NCBI GenBank assembly: GCA_031552995.1 | Contig: JAVBMB010000048.1 | Location: 1 to 64,000, forward strand | From: JAVBMB01 sp031552995 | Lineage (GTDB): Bacteria > Bacillota > Clostridia > Oscillospirales > Butyricicoccaceae | Direction: 5' to 3' | Length of the DNA: 64,000 bases | Shown here: positions 1 through 8,859 of the stretch, one piece after another | Layout: each line of letters begins with the position of its first letter | Position numbering within the stretch: position 1 is the first letter of the stretch | Position numbers and translations under genes: made by a program | Notes under the pieces: generated by a model | Databases searched by the model: none | What the model saw: the letters and a program-made list of their open reading frames with translations, nothing else | What the model was told of the DNA's origin: nothing

Positions 1-136
1 TTTTCGACAATTTTCAATTTTGATAAAAATTCTCGGGAAATGAATTCCCGGAATTTTTGATTATAAGCGGGGGTTTTAGGAACTTTTTAATCACGTTACT
101 TTTCATGCAAAAAACCTGAACACCTTTCTTTGACAG
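1..136. repeat. 135-bp inverted repeat, left copy
   Basis: Matches the reverse complement of 8860-8994 with about three substitutions and one single-base indel. AT-rich and non-coding. Inside it, AAAAATTC-T-CGGGAA (26-40) pairs with TTCCCG-GAATTTTT, a 14-bp stem with one bulged T. The inner edge is the sequence ending GACAG. The outer edge cannot be fixed because the window starts here. Confidence 0.9.
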
Positions 137-139
137 CCT

Positions 140-167
140 AACACCCCGGCCAAAAGGCCGGGGTGTT
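140..167. terminator. Perfect 12-bp hairpin
   Basis: AACACCCCGGCC, loop AAAA, GGCCGGGGTGTT. It is placed where it could end transcription of the decarboxylase operon from the right, but no T-run follows on either strand, so termination is an inference from position and stability. Confidence 0.5.
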
Positions 168-201
168 GCGCTCTGTCGATTCAAAACTGATATGCTATAC
201 C

Positions 202-497
202 TGCCGCGCTTCCGCGCGCCGCCAATACGAGCTCATTGTTTTGTTTGCCTTCGGCAAGCCAAATCAACCGCCAAAGGCGGCCCGGTGTCGCTGCGCACCC
301 TGCGGGCGCTGCGGCCTGCCGCGCTTTCGCGCGCCGACGGCCGAGCTCATTGTTTTGTTTGCCTTCGGCAAGCCAAATCAACCGCCAAAGGCGGCCCGGT
401 GTCGCTGCGCGCCCTGCGGGCGCTGCGGCCTGCCGCGCTTCCGCGCGCCGTCGCCCGAGCTCATTGATTTGTTCCAAATCAACCGCCAAAGGCGGCC
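202..497. repeat. 114-bp tandem repeat, about 2.6 copies
   Basis: The landmark GAGCTCATTG occurs at 229, 343 and 457, exactly 114 bases apart, and the flanking CTGCCGCGCTTCCGCGCGCCG block recurs with the same period. Each unit contains short palindromes (TTGCCTTCGGCAA, CCGCCAAAGGCGG). The unit includes the last codons and stop of the decarboxylase beta subunit gene, so the array seems to have grown from that 3' end. 114 is a multiple of three, which explains the long but spurious reading frames here. I see no gene in 168-478. Confidence 0.85.
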
Positions 498-1660
498 AAC
501 AAAAATCCCGCGGCGACAGCCGAGCCTATAACGCCGGCGACATTCGGCCCCATTGCGTGCATCAGCAGATAGTTGGCCGGGTTTGCGCGCTGCCCTTCGA
601 TCTGCGAAACGCGCGCCGCCATCGGCACGGCCGAGACACCGGCGCTGCCGATAAGCGGATTTATCTTGCCGCCGCTGAGCTTGTACATAATCTTGCCCAG
701 CAGCAGGCCGCCGACCGTGGAGAACATGAACGCCAGCAGCCCGAGCGCGATTATCTTTATCGTCTGCATGCTGAGGAACCTGTCGTACACTGTCGTCGCG
801 CCGACGCTGAGGCTGAGGAATATCGTCACGATGTTCATCAGCGCGTTTTGCGCCGTGTCGGCCAGCCTGTCGACAAGGCCGATTTCCTTAAACAGGTTGC
901 CCAGCATCAGCATGCCGATAAGCGGCGCGACCGACGGCAGCAACAGTATGCAGAATATGGAGACAACAATCGGGAACACGATTTTTTCGGTGCGGCTGAC
1001 GTTGCGGAGCTGCTCCATCTTGCATTCGCGCTCTTTTTTGGTTGTAAGTGCGCGCATAAGCGGCGGCTGAATCATCGGAATCAGCGCCATGTACGAGTAC
1101 GCCGCTATAGCTATCGGCCCCAGCAGATGCGGGGCCAGCTTGCTTGTAAGGAATATCGCCGTCGGCCCGTCGGCGCCGCCGATGATGCCTGTGGCAGCGG
1201 CCTCCTGCGCGGTGAAGCCGACGCCGATGGCCAGTATGAACGCGCAGTATATGCCAAGCTGCGCCGCAGCGCCCAGAAGCATACTGCGCGGATTCGCAAG
1301 CAGCGGGCCGAAGTCGGTCATAGCGCCGACACCGAGGAATATCAGCGACGGATATATGCCGGCCTTTACGCCGATATACAGGATATCAAGCAGGCCGCCC
1401 TCTCGCAGCACATCGCCAAAGCCCTTTGTGTGCGCCAGCACCTGGTCCCACAGCTCGGCGTGGAACACCTCGGCGCCGGGCAGGTTTGTAAGAAGCATGC
1501 CAAAGCCGATGCCGATGAGCAGAAGCGGCTCAAACTTCTTTACGATGCCGAGGTACAGCAGCACAAGCGAGACGACAATCATCAGCAGCTGACGCCAGTC
1601 CGCAAACAGCATATAGAAGCCGGAGGTCGTCCACAGCTTTTCCAGCAGTTCCCCAACCAT
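479..1660 (-). CDS. oadB: Na+-translocating decarboxylase, beta subunit
   Basis: Integral membrane subunit that uses decarboxylation of the carboxybiotin carrier to pump Na+ out. The 393 residues hold many hydrophobic segments and the family signatures: GGADGPTAIF at 161-170, with the conserved Asp at 164, then NPLIGSAGVSAVPMAARV and GPNVAGVIGSAVAAG near the C-terminus. It is the last gene of a four-gene minus-strand operon, 10 bp after the biotin carrier gene, with a good AAGGAGG site. The last codons lie inside the 114-bp repeat unit. The partner carboxyltransferase makes oxaloacetate the likeliest substrate; malonate, methylmalonyl-CoA or glutaconyl-CoA pumps use the same subunit type. Confidence 0.93.
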   Translation of the reverse strand: MVGELLEKLWTTSGFYMLFADWRQLLMIVVSLVLLYLGIVKKFEPLLLIGIGFGMLLTNLPGAEVFHAELWDQVLAHTKGFGDVLREGGLLDILYIGVKAGIYPSLIFLGVGAMTDFGPLLANPRSMLLGAAAQLGIYCAFILAIGVGFTAQEAAATGIIGGADGPTAIFLTSKLAPHLLGPIAIAAYSYMALIPMIQPPLMRALTTKKERECKMEQLRNVSRTEKIVFPIVVSIFCILLLPSVAPLIGMLMLGNLFKEIGLVDRLADTAQNALMNIVTIFLSLSVGATTVYDRFLSMQTIKIIALGLLAFMFSTVGGLLLGKIMYKLSGGKINPLIGSAGVSAVPMAARVSQIEGQRANPANYLLMHAMGPNVAGVIGSAVAAGFLLAAFGG

Positions 1661-1670
1661 AGCGGCCTCC

Positions 1671-2090
1671 TTATCCCAGCACAGCCAGGGTGTCGCCGGT
1701 GTTCACCGCCGCCCCCTTGCTTACCGCCACTTGATTTATTGTGCCGTCGCGGGACGCGACAATTTCGTTCTCCATCTTCATCGCCTCAAGGATAAACATA
1801 ACCTGCCCGCGCTTGACAGCCTGACCGGCCGCCACGTTTACCGAAAGAATCGTACCTGGCATCGGGGCCGGGATGACCTCGCCGGCGGCGGCCGGAGCGG
1901 CCGGGGCGGCGGGAGCCGGAGCCGGGGCAGCAGCAGCTGCGGGCGCGGCTGCTGGCACAGGCGCGGGCGCGGGGGCGGCGGGGGCTGCAGGGGCCGCCGC
2001 GGTATATTCATCCACCAAAATGGCCTCGCCCTCAGTCACATTGACCTCGTAGGTCCGTCCGTCAAGTGTGATTTTGTATTTCATGGTCAT
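1671..2090 (-). CDS. Biotin carboxyl carrier subunit of decarboxylase
   Basis: Carries biotin between the carboxyltransferase and the membrane pump. About 25 N-terminal residues form a beta-rich start, then a flexible Ala/Pro linker (residues 31-69), then a biotinyl domain with EAMKMENEI; Lys105 is the biotinylation site. The gene overlaps the upstream gamma-type gene by 4 bp (ATGA), implying coupled translation. A second ATG two codons in (2084) sits 10 nt from the GGGAGG site and gives the usual MKYKITL start; either may be used. Confidence 0.93.
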   Translation of the reverse strand: MTMKYKITLDGRTYEVNVTEGEAILVDEYTAAAPAAPAAPAPAPVPAAAPAAAAAPAPAPAAPAAPAAAGEVIPAPMPGTILSVNVAAGQAVKRGQVMFILEAMKMENEIVASRDGTINQVAVSKGAAVNTGDTLAVLG

Positions 2091-2464
2091 TTGTCCTCCC
2101 TAATCTCTTTGATGGCTGTGAACCTGAGGCGGTTCAGCGGAAGCCCCGTCTTTTCGGCGACGATTGCCATAAGCATGGCCGCCGTGCGCGGCTCGACGCC
2201 GTTCAGGTCGATATTCCCCAGCGAGCCGGCGGCGGGCACCTTGCCCCCGATGGGCTCAATGGCGGCGGGCGCAGGCCGCGTGTCCTGCACAGGCACGGGC
2301 GCGGGCGCGGCTGCGGGCTGCGGCGCGGCTGCCTTTTTTTTGCCATTGCCCACCACAAACTTGCTGACAAGCCAGATGACGACTATCAGCGCGATAAGCG
2401 CGGCAAAGACAATGGCAAAGCCGAGCGCCGAATATCCGAGCGACTGGCCAAGCGTTATTTTCAT
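2087..2464 (-). CDS. oadG: Decarboxylase gamma subunit (OadG family)
   Basis: Small membrane subunit that joins carboxyltransferase and beta subunit. One transmembrane helix at about 13-37 is followed by a Lys patch, an Ala/Pro-rich linker and a C-terminal block (PRTAAMLMAIVAEKTGLPLN) like the delta/gamma subunits of clostridial Na+ decarboxylases. It lies 5 bp after the carboxyltransferase gene and overlaps the biotin carrier by 4 bp. Confidence 0.85.
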   Translation of the reverse strand: MKITLGQSLGYSALGFAIVFAALIALIVVIWLVSKFVVGNGKKKAAAPQPAAAPAPVPVQDTRPAPAAIEPIGGKVPAAGSLGNIDLNGVEPRTAAMLMAIVAEKTGLPLNRLRFTAIKEIREDK

Positions 2465-2469
2465 ACCCC

Positions 2470-3855
2470 TCAGCCCCCTATTTCCTCTATGGTGTATTTA
2501 ACGGTGTTGCGGCGCTTTTCGGCGCGGCCCTGCAAAAACTTCTCGGCAATCTGCGGGAAGGCGGCGTACGACAGCACATCCTCGTCGCATACGGCAAGCT
2601 CTCCGATTTCGGCCTTCGCCTTTTCAAAGCCCGGCTCAAGCAGGTCGGCAAAGCGGCAGGTAACCGGCTGCTTGCCGTCCAGCACTTTCTCCTGCAGCGC
2701 GCGGTCCACTTCGCCCGGGGCCTTGCCGTACTCGCCGCCGAGATACGCCTTGATCTCCTTCGAGATGTTTTTGTATCTCTCGCCGGCCAGCACGTTCGAG
2801 GTCGCCTGCACGCCGACCATCTGGCTGGACGGAGTGACAAGCGGCGGATATCCCAAATCCTTGCGCACGCGCGGCACCTCGGCCAGAACCTCCGGCAGGC
2901 GGTCGAGCGCGTTTTGCGCCGTAAGCTGGGCGACAAGGTTCGACAGCATCCCGCCCGGCACCTGATAGACAAGCGCGTCCGGCTCGGTGTTCATGACTAT
3001 GGGGTTGAGTATGCCGCTCTCAAGCGCTTTGGCCTGTACCGGCTTGAAGAAATCGTTTATTTCTTTCAGCACATTGTCATCAAGCCCGGCGTCGTAGCCC
3101 ATCTGGCGCAGCACAAAGCTAAGCGTCTCGGTCGGCGGCTGGCTTGTTCCGCCGCTCATGCAGGCAATCGCGCAGTCGATGACGTCGGCGCCGGCCTCAA
3201 CCGCCTTCATACACGTCAGCGCGCCCATGCCGGTTGTGCTGTGCGTGTGTACAACTATCGGGATTTTTATATGCTCCTTAAGCGCCCTTACCAGGTCATA
3301 CGCCTCCTGCGGGCTCATGATTCCCGCCATATCCTTGACGCAGACAGAGTGGCAGCCCATGCCCTCCAGCTGCTTGCCCAGCGCGACGAACGCGTCGAGG
3401 CTGTGTATCGGGCTTGTGGTATAGCACAGCGTGCCCGAGACATGCGCGCCGGCCTTAAGGCCCTCGTCGACGGCGACCTCTATGTTGCGCAGGTCGTTAA
3501 GCGCGTCGAATATGCGGATTATATCGATACCGTTTTCAACCGCCTTGCGTACAAACGCGCGGACGATATCATCGGGATAGTGCTTGTATCCAAGGATATT
3601 CTGGCCGCGAAGCAGCATCTGCAGCTTTGTGTTTTTAACATGCTTGCGGATGATACGCAGGCGCTCCCACGGGTCTTCGTTCAAGTAGCGCAGGCAGCTG
3701 TCGAATGTGGCCCCACCCCAGCACTCCAGCGAGTAGTAGCCCGCCTTGTCCATGGTCTGCAAAATGCTCTCAAAGTCCTCAAGAGGCATTCTTGTCGCCA
3801 TCAGTGACTGATTGGCGTCGCGCAGAACCGTCTCGGTGATGTTGATCTTTTTCAT
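2470..3855 (-). CDS. oadA: Oxaloacetate decarboxylase-type carboxyltransferase, alpha subunit
   Basis: Moves the carboxyl group from the keto acid (oxaloacetate by family) to carrier biotin in the cytoplasm. TIM-barrel domain with RDANQS at 12-17 (metal ligand Asp13), CVKDMAG with Lys174, and HTHS with His203 and His205, the metal-binding set of the pyruvate carboxylase/OadA family. The 461 residues include the C-terminal PYC/OADA domain but no fused biotinyl domain; that is the separate downstream gene. First gene of the operon, with promoter at 3950-3977. Confidence 0.93.
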   Translation of the reverse strand: MKKINITETVLRDANQSLMATRMPLEDFESILQTMDKAGYYSLECWGGATFDSCLRYLNEDPWERLRIIRKHVKNTKLQMLLRGQNILGYKHYPDDIVRAFVRKAVENGIDIIRIFDALNDLRNIEVAVDEGLKAGAHVSGTLCYTTSPIHSLDAFVALGKQLEGMGCHSVCVKDMAGIMSPQEAYDLVRALKEHIKIPIVVHTHSTTGMGALTCMKAVEAGADVIDCAIACMSGGTSQPPTETLSFVLRQMGYDAGLDDNVLKEINDFFKPVQAKALESGILNPIVMNTEPDALVYQVPGGMLSNLVAQLTAQNALDRLPEVLAEVPRVRKDLGYPPLVTPSSQMVGVQATSNVLAGERYKNISKEIKAYLGGEYGKAPGEVDRALQEKVLDGKQPVTCRFADLLEPGFEKAKAEIGELAVCDEDVLSYAAFPQIAEKFLQGRAEKRRNTVKYTIEEIGG

Positions 3856-3949
3856 TGCGTCGCTCCTTTATAGTTTTTTGCCGAAAACCGCCAAAAAAAG
3901 GCGTTGACGGCAATAAATAGTTACCCAGCCCTAAATTTACCTAACATAC

Positions 3950-3977
3950 ACTATACCACAAACGCCCGGCAAAACAA
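3950..3977 (-). promoter_or_regulatory. Promoter of decarboxylase operon
   Basis: Minus strand: TTGTTT (3977-3972), 16-bp spacer, TATAGT (3955-3950), about 95 bp upstream of oadA. Confidence 0.55.
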
Positions 3978-4035
3978 CCCTTTTTTCAGCATATCGCCGC
4001 GATTTGCCGCCTCGTGTGCCAAACGCTAAATAGCT

Positions 4036-4063
4036 TTGCTTTTGGTCATATTTATGGTATGAT
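4036..4063 (+). promoter_or_regulatory. Promoter of ywiB-like/argS genes
   Basis: TTGCTT (4036-4041), 16-bp spacer, TATGAT (4058-4063), diverging from the decarboxylase promoter. Confidence 0.55.
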
Positions 4064-4139
4064 GTTTATTACGATTTATTTAACGCAAGCACTGCGCGGT
4101 TTTCTCTGCCGCGTGATATCGAAGGAGCAACGGCATTAC

Positions 4140-4583
4140 ATGAAGAAAGACGTCATGATTTCAATCTACGGCCTGCAGGAGGCCGAGGGCAGCGGCGCCG
4201 ACAACGTCACGCTCGTCACGCGCGGCCTTTACGCCAGGCGAGGCGGCAAGTACTATGTCAGCTACGAGGAAAGTGACCTCACCGGCCTTAAGGGCACACG
4301 GACGACGCTTCGCATCGGCGACGGGTCGGTTGTCGTCATGCGCAGGGGGATGTTTCCGTCGCAGCTTATCTTCGAGGAGGGGCGACGACACACGTCACTG
4401 TACCACACCGAGTACGGCGACTTGATTGTAGGTGTCAATACGGAAAAAATCCACAGCAGCCTCGACGATGAGGGCGGCTCGCTGGATGTGCGCTACGCCG
4501 TCGAAATCGACCACTCACTTGCCGGCACAAACCACCTTAAAGTCGATGTGCGCGGGCTTCATCAGGGCGGCTTTAAAATATAA
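4140..4583 (+). CDS. DUF1934 (YwiB family) small beta-barrel protein
   Basis: A 147-residue protein starting MKKDVMISI. The sequence pattern (alternating beta strands; GGKYYVSYEE; VVVMRRG; HTSLYHTEYGDLIVGV) fits the DUF1934/YwiB family, whose exact role is unknown. In Bacillus subtilis ywiB also sits just before argS, and the same pairing here supports the call. I chose ATG 4140 after GAAGGAG rather than the longer frame from 4014, whose first 42 residues run through the promoter. Confidence 0.82.
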   Translation: MKKDVMISIYGLQEAEGSGADNVTLVTRGLYARRGGKYYVSYEESDLTGLKGTRTTLRIGDGSVVVMRRGMFPSQLIFEEGRRHTSLYHTEYGDLIVGVNTEKIHSSLDDEGGSLDVRYAVEIDHSLAGTNHLKVDVRGLHQGGFKI

Positions 4584-4607
4584 AAAACTTAACGGAGTGA
4601 TATACAC

Positions 4608-6281
4608 ATGAACCATATAGAGCTGGCTATGAAGCAGGGCGCGGCGCTTATCGCCGCCGCCGCCGGAAAAATCACCGACAAACCGTTTAAATACCCCGTG
4701 ATGGAGATACCGAAGAACACAGCTCACGGAGATTTTGCCAGCGGCTTCGCCATGCGAACCGCGGGAGAGCTGAATCTCGACAAGCGCGCCTTCGCGCAGA
4801 GCATTGCGGACAATATAGATTTTGCCGGCACGTATTACGAGAGCGCGTCGGTCGCCGGCCCCGGCTTTATCAACCTCAAGCTCGGAAACGCGTGGTTTTG
4901 CGACGTGCTGCTGGGCATAGACGGCATGGGCGCCGCCTACGGCCGCACGGCAAGCGAAAACCCCGAAAAAATCATGGTCGAATACGTCTCGGCCAACCCC
5001 ACGGGCCCGATGCACATGGGCAACGCGCGCGGCGGGGTTCTGGGCGACAGCCTCAGCGAGATTTTAAGCTGGGCCGGCCATACAGTCGAGAGAGAGTTTT
5101 ATGTCAACGACGCCGGCAACCAGATAGAGAAGTTCGCCCAGTCGATTCTGGCGCGGTATAAGCAGCTCATTTTGGGCGAGCAGAATGTCCCGTTCCCCGA
5201 GGACGGCTATCAGGGCGAGGATATACGCACAATCGCCAAAGCGTTTTTTGACGCGAACGGGGACAGGCTGCCATGCGACGAAAACGCGCTTAAGGACGAG
5301 CTGGGCACGTTCGGCCTAAGCGTCAACCTGCCCAAAATGCGCCGGGACCTTGAGCGGTATAAAATATCATACGACACATGGTTTTTCGAATCGTCGCTTT
5401 ACGAAAGCGGCGAGGTTGAGGAGACTGTCCGCCTGCTTGAGAAAAGCGGATACACCTACGAAAAAGAGGACGCGCTGTGGATGCGCACGACCGACTTCGG
5501 CTGCGATAAAGACGAAGTGCTTCGCCGCAGCAACGGCTTTTACACCTATTTCGCGGCCGACATCGCCTATCACCGCAACAAGTTCGCCACCCGCGGCTTC
5601 GACCGCGTCATAGACATCTGGGGCGCCGACCACCACGGCCATGTGCTTCGTATGCAAAAGGCTCTCGACGCCATAGGCCTTGACGGGACAAACCGCCTCG
5701 AAATTGTGCTGATGCAGATGGTGCGCCTGATGAGCGAAGGCGAGGTTGTCCGCATGAGCAAGCGTACCGGCAAGGCCATCAGCCTGAGCGACCTGCTTGA
5801 CGACATCCCCGTCGACGCCGCGCGGTATTTCTTCAACATGCGCGCCAGCGACACCCATCTCGAGTTCGATTTGGACCTGGCCGTGCGGCAGGACAGCGAA
5901 AACCCGGTTTACTACGTGCAGTACGCCCATGCCAGGCTGTGCAGCATCATGAAGGCGCTTGAGCAGGACGGCATATCCGCGCGCGTGCGCGCGCCGCGGC
6001 TCGATATGCTTGCCGACCCCGCCGAGGTGGAGCTGATACGCGCGCTTGCCCAGCTGCCCGAGGAGATAAAGCTCGCCGCCGCCTCGCGCGAGCCGTCTCG
6101 CATCAACCGCTATGTGACCGGCGTCGCGGCGGCGTTCCACAGGTTCTACACCGATTGCCGCATCAGGGACGCCGGGGACGACGCGCTGCGCGACGCGCGG
6201 ATATTCCTGTGCGGCTGCACGGCGACCGTGCTCAAAAACTCACTCACGCTAATCGGCGTCACCGCACCCGACCATATGTAA
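4608..6281 (+). CDS. argS: Arginyl-tRNA synthetase
   Basis: Charges tRNA-Arg with arginine. Class I synthetase: N-terminal Add1 domain (about 1-110), the HIGH-type signature in ANPTGPMHMGNARG (HMGN at 136-139), a Rossmann fold interrupted by insertions, the KMSKS-type loop RMSKRTGKA at about 382, and an all-alpha anticodon-binding domain ending TLIGVTAPDHM. 557 residues is the normal length. 24 bp after the YwiB-like gene, so co-transcribed. Confidence 0.97.
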   Translation: MNHIELAMKQGAALIAAAAGKITDKPFKYPVMEIPKNTAHGDFASGFAMRTAGELNLDKRAFAQSIADNIDFAGTYYESASVAGPGFINLKLGNAWFCDVLLGIDGMGAAYGRTASENPEKIMVEYVSANPTGPMHMGNARGGVLGDSLSEILSWAGHTVEREFYVNDAGNQIEKFAQSILARYKQLILGEQNVPFPEDGYQGEDIRTIAKAFFDANGDRLPCDENALKDELGTFGLSVNLPKMRRDLERYKISYDTWFFESSLYESGEVEETVRLLEKSGYTYEKEDALWMRTTDFGCDKDEVLRRSNGFYTYFAADIAYHRNKFATRGFDRVIDIWGADHHGHVLRMQKALDAIGLDGTNRLEIVLMQMVRLMSEGEVVRMSKRTGKAISLSDLLDDIPVDAARYFFNMRASDTHLEFDLDLAVRQDSENPVYYVQYAHARLCSIMKALEQDGISARVRAPRLDMLADPAEVELIRALAQLPEEIKLAAASREPSRINRYVTGVAAAFHRFYTDCRIRDAGDDALRDARIFLCGCTATVLKNSLTLIGVTAPDHM

Positions 6282-6311
6282 CAGCCATATTAAACCGTAA
6301 GGAGAGATATC

Positions 6312-7748
6312 ATGAAAAAGCGCGTTATTTCGCTTGCTCTGGCTCTGTTCATCTTTTTGTCGGCGCTGCCCGCCGCCTATGCCTCGGACGGTGCGGACAA
6401 TTATATGCTGCTTGAGGAGATTGCCCAGTTTATCCGTCAGAACGGCCTTTACAGCGAGGAGGGCGACGACCCGATAAAAAACGCGCTCATCAACCTGCTG
6501 GAAAATGACCCCGATGCCTTCGCCGTGCTGATGTACCACATGCTGTCGTCGTACGACGAGCGCACGATGTACATCCCGCCGGAATACGCCGTGCAGCTTC
6601 AGACGTCGGGTTATGTCGGCGTCGGCGTCACGGTCGAGCTGCGCTCGAGCGGAGAGTCTGTTATTACCGACATCTCCCCCGGCGGCCCCGCCGAAACCGC
6701 CGGCCTTAAAAAAGGCGATATCATCATCGCCGTCGACGGCAAAAACGCCGCGGATGTCTCCCCGACCGAGCTTGTGGATATGCTGCGCGGCGACGGCAGC
6801 GAGAACACATGGGTCACTGTCAGCGTCCGGCGCGACGGCAAGGAGCTTCAGTTTTCCGTCCAGCGCAGGCTGATTGGCGACAAGGAGTTTTCATACAGCC
6901 GGCTTGAGGACGGCACATATTATATGAAGTGGACGAGCTTTTCCACCCCGTCGCTGATGTCTCAGTACCGTCTGATGCTGACCGAGATGCAAGCAAGCGG
7001 CGCGAAGGACCTTATCATCGACCTGCGCGGCAACCACGGCGGCATTCTGGACATGGCGTTTGAGATTGTCGACTCGCTCATCCCCGACGCCAATGTACAC
7101 TATCTGACGATTGAGGTGCGCCAAAACGGCGATATGCACACCGAAAAGATGTACAGCACCGGCAAGGGCCTTAAGATGGACAATATCGTCATACTGTGCG
7201 ACGGCGGCTCGGCCTCGGCATCCGAAATGCTGATGGGCGCGCTTGTCGAGACCGGGTATGCCACGTCTGTCGGCGTGCGCACATACGGCAAGGGCACCGG
7301 CCAGTACGAGATTGAGCTGACGGACCAATCACTGATTGTCATCACAGCCATGCGCGTGCTGACGGTTAAAACCGGCTCATACGACCTTAAGGGTCTCTAC
7401 CCGTTTTACCATGTGGACAATTCCACGCAGGCCGGCGCCTATGCCGATATCCGCCTGCGCGAAATCGCGCTTAACCCCGGCAACTGCTCGGACGACGCCG
7501 AGAGCCTGAACAAGGCGCTTGTTGCGCTGGGCTATCTGCCCGGCCTGCCCGACAAGGCATACCGCTTTGGCGAGCAGACGCAGCGCGCGCTTGACAACCT
7601 GCGTCAGGCAAACGCACTGCCCGCGGCCGCGGGGCTTGACATCGCCGCCGCCCGGCAGATAAACACGCTGCTGATAAACGGCGCCGCCGTCGATGTGACG
7701 GTCGACAGGCAGCTGCAAAAGGCGCTCGAGCTTATCGCGGCGTCCTGA
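6312..7748 (+). CDS. S41 family C-terminal processing protease with PDZ domain
   Basis: Exported Ser/Lys protease. Signal peptide at 1-25 (Lys-Arg start, Leu/Ala core, AYAS). PDZ domain at about 100-180 (PGGPAETAGLKKGDIIIAVDG). S41 core with DLRGNHGG, then GSASASE near residue 300 with the catalytic Ser, and TYGKG with the catalytic Lys. The C-terminal 80 residues resemble a peptidoglycan-binding_1 helical domain (LNKALVALGYLPG), so it probably works at the wall. The target is unknown. Probably follows argS in one transcript. Confidence 0.9.
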   Translation: MKKRVISLALALFIFLSALPAAYASDGADNYMLLEEIAQFIRQNGLYSEEGDDPIKNALINLLENDPDAFAVLMYHMLSSYDERTMYIPPEYAVQLQTSGYVGVGVTVELRSSGESVITDISPGGPAETAGLKKGDIIIAVDGKNAADVSPTELVDMLRGDGSENTWVTVSVRRDGKELQFSVQRRLIGDKEFSYSRLEDGTYYMKWTSFSTPSLMSQYRLMLTEMQASGAKDLIIDLRGNHGGILDMAFEIVDSLIPDANVHYLTIEVRQNGDMHTEKMYSTGKGLKMDNIVILCDGGSASASEMLMGALVETGYATSVGVRTYGKGTGQYEIELTDQSLIVITAMRVLTVKTGSYDLKGLYPFYHVDNSTQAGAYADIRLREIALNPGNCSDDAESLNKALVALGYLPGLPDKAYRFGEQTQRALDNLRQANALPAAAGLDIAAARQINTLLINGAAVDVTVDRQLQKALELIAAS

Positions 7749-7792
7749 CTCCGGCGGCCGGTCCTGCGCCAAAAAAATACAACAATATGCCA

Positions 7793-7829
7793 AAAACCGC
7801 GCGTCTATCGCCTTTAGCCGCGCGGTTTT
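7793..7829 (+). terminator. Terminator after the S41 protease gene
   Basis: AAAACCGCGCG (7793-7803) pairs with CGCGCGGTTTT (7819-7829), followed by CTTTTA. A TATAAT at 7834-7839 just after it may be the -10 of the next gene, but the -35 is poor. Confidence 0.75.
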
Positions 7830-7860
7830 CTTTTATAATGCTATTTTTGGGGGTGCCTGT

Positions 7861-8607
7861 ATGAAAAATGACAGCTCTACGGAATCCTGGGGCAACAAGG
7901 CCATGACACGCGAGTGGATACAGCTGGCGCAGACAAATCCGCACAGAATACACTTTATCATGCCATTCACATTCAAGCGGCTCGGAGATGTCCGCGACAA
8001 GGGCATACTCGACCTCGGCTGCGGCGAAGGCGGATATTCGCGCGAGCTGACGCGTAATGGCGCGGCGGTCACTGCCGTCGACTGCGCTGGGGATGCCATA
8101 GACTACTGCATATCCCGGGCCGCGGAAGAGCGGCTGGATATTGCGTATCATGTGCGCAACAGCTGCGACCTGCATGGTATTGCCGACGGGTCGTTCGACA
8201 TCGTTCTCTCCTCGATGATGCTTATGGACTGCGAGAATTTTGAGGGAACGGTAAGGGAGATAGCGCGGGTGCTGAAGCCCGGAGGGAAGCTGTTTGCCAG
8301 CGTGTGTCACCCGTGCTTCCACAAAAGCGGGGGCATCGGACGCATGGACAGCGGCATCGACAAAAAGGTTGTCGTATCGAATTACTATCACCCCGCCGAA
8401 TGGGAAGCGCCGCTACCCTCGGGCAGCGTAAGCGTAATTTGGCGGCACCGGACAATAGAGGACTATGTTAAGACGTTTATCAAGTGCGGCTTGACGATAA
8501 CCGACCTCAGCGAGCCTGTTCCGACGGACGAGCAGGCCGCGATATCGCCTGACATCGCATGGATGCAAAAAATCCCGATTTTCTTGTTTTGGGAGCTGCG
8601 AAAATAA
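7861..8607 (+). CDS. Class I SAM-dependent methyltransferase
   Basis: 248 residues with the SAM-binding motif I ILDLGCGEGGYSREL at about 49-63, an acidic strand end (VTAVDC), a motif II/III region (FDIVLSSMMLMDC) and a post-motif (VLKPGGKLFASVCHPCF). Most like the Methyltransf_11/25 small-molecule type. The substrate cannot be read. Appears to be a single-gene unit between a terminator and the repeat region. Confidence 0.85.
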   Translation: MKNDSSTESWGNKAMTREWIQLAQTNPHRIHFIMPFTFKRLGDVRDKGILDLGCGEGGYSRELTRNGAAVTAVDCAGDAIDYCISRAAEERLDIAYHVRNSCDLHGIADGSFDIVLSSMMLMDCENFEGTVREIARVLKPGGKLFASVCHPCFHKSGGIGRMDSGIDKKVVVSNYYHPAEWEAPLPSGSVSVIWRHRTIEDYVKTFIKCGLTITDLSEPVPTDEQAAISPDIAWMQKIPIFLFWELRK

Positions 8608-8613
8608 TCCCGG

Positions 8614-8710
8614 CCGATGCGCGGCGCCAAACAGCCCAGCGCGGATTAAATTAGTCTCAAGGGCACGGCGCAGTCGTTTGAAGAACCGATGCGCGGCGCC
8701 AAACAACCCA
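8614..8710. repeat. 25-nt direct repeats in non-coding stretch
   Basis: CCGATGCGCGGCGCCAAACA followed by a 5-base tail occurs at 8614-8638 and 8686-8710, 72 bases apart, with one mismatch. The stretch 8608-9091 has no gene I can support; it holds these repeats, the right copy of the 135-bp repeat and two hairpins. Confidence 0.75.
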
Positions 8711-8859
8711 CCAATCCAGCTGCCGAAACTGGCTGTCGAGCCGGCTGCAGCGAAACGTAGAGGAAAGCAAACGCCAAATCAGTCGAACCCGCCACCGCGC
8801 CAACAGCCAAACAACCCGCCAAAACACACGGGGATGCCGCAATGCGGCCGCGCGTCAGA

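Noticed and set aside
202..497. Possible CRISPR array
   Set aside because: Units are 114 bp and contiguous with no alternating unique spacers, and there are no cas genes.
163..531. Small proteins in the 114-bp repeat region
   Set aside because: The frames stay open only because the repeat period is a multiple of three. No start signals or family resemblance.
236..1795. 519-codon plus-strand open frame across the tandem repeat and oadB
   Set aside because: Antisense to the decarboxylase beta gene and part of the biotin carrier gene; composition is shadow-like and no ribosome site fits.
479..3855. Glutaconyl-CoA or methylmalonyl-CoA decarboxylase
   Set aside because: The carboxyltransferase has the RDANQS and HTHS motifs of the OadA/pyruvate carboxylase family, not the crotonase-like fold used with CoA esters. 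The other subunits do not discriminate.
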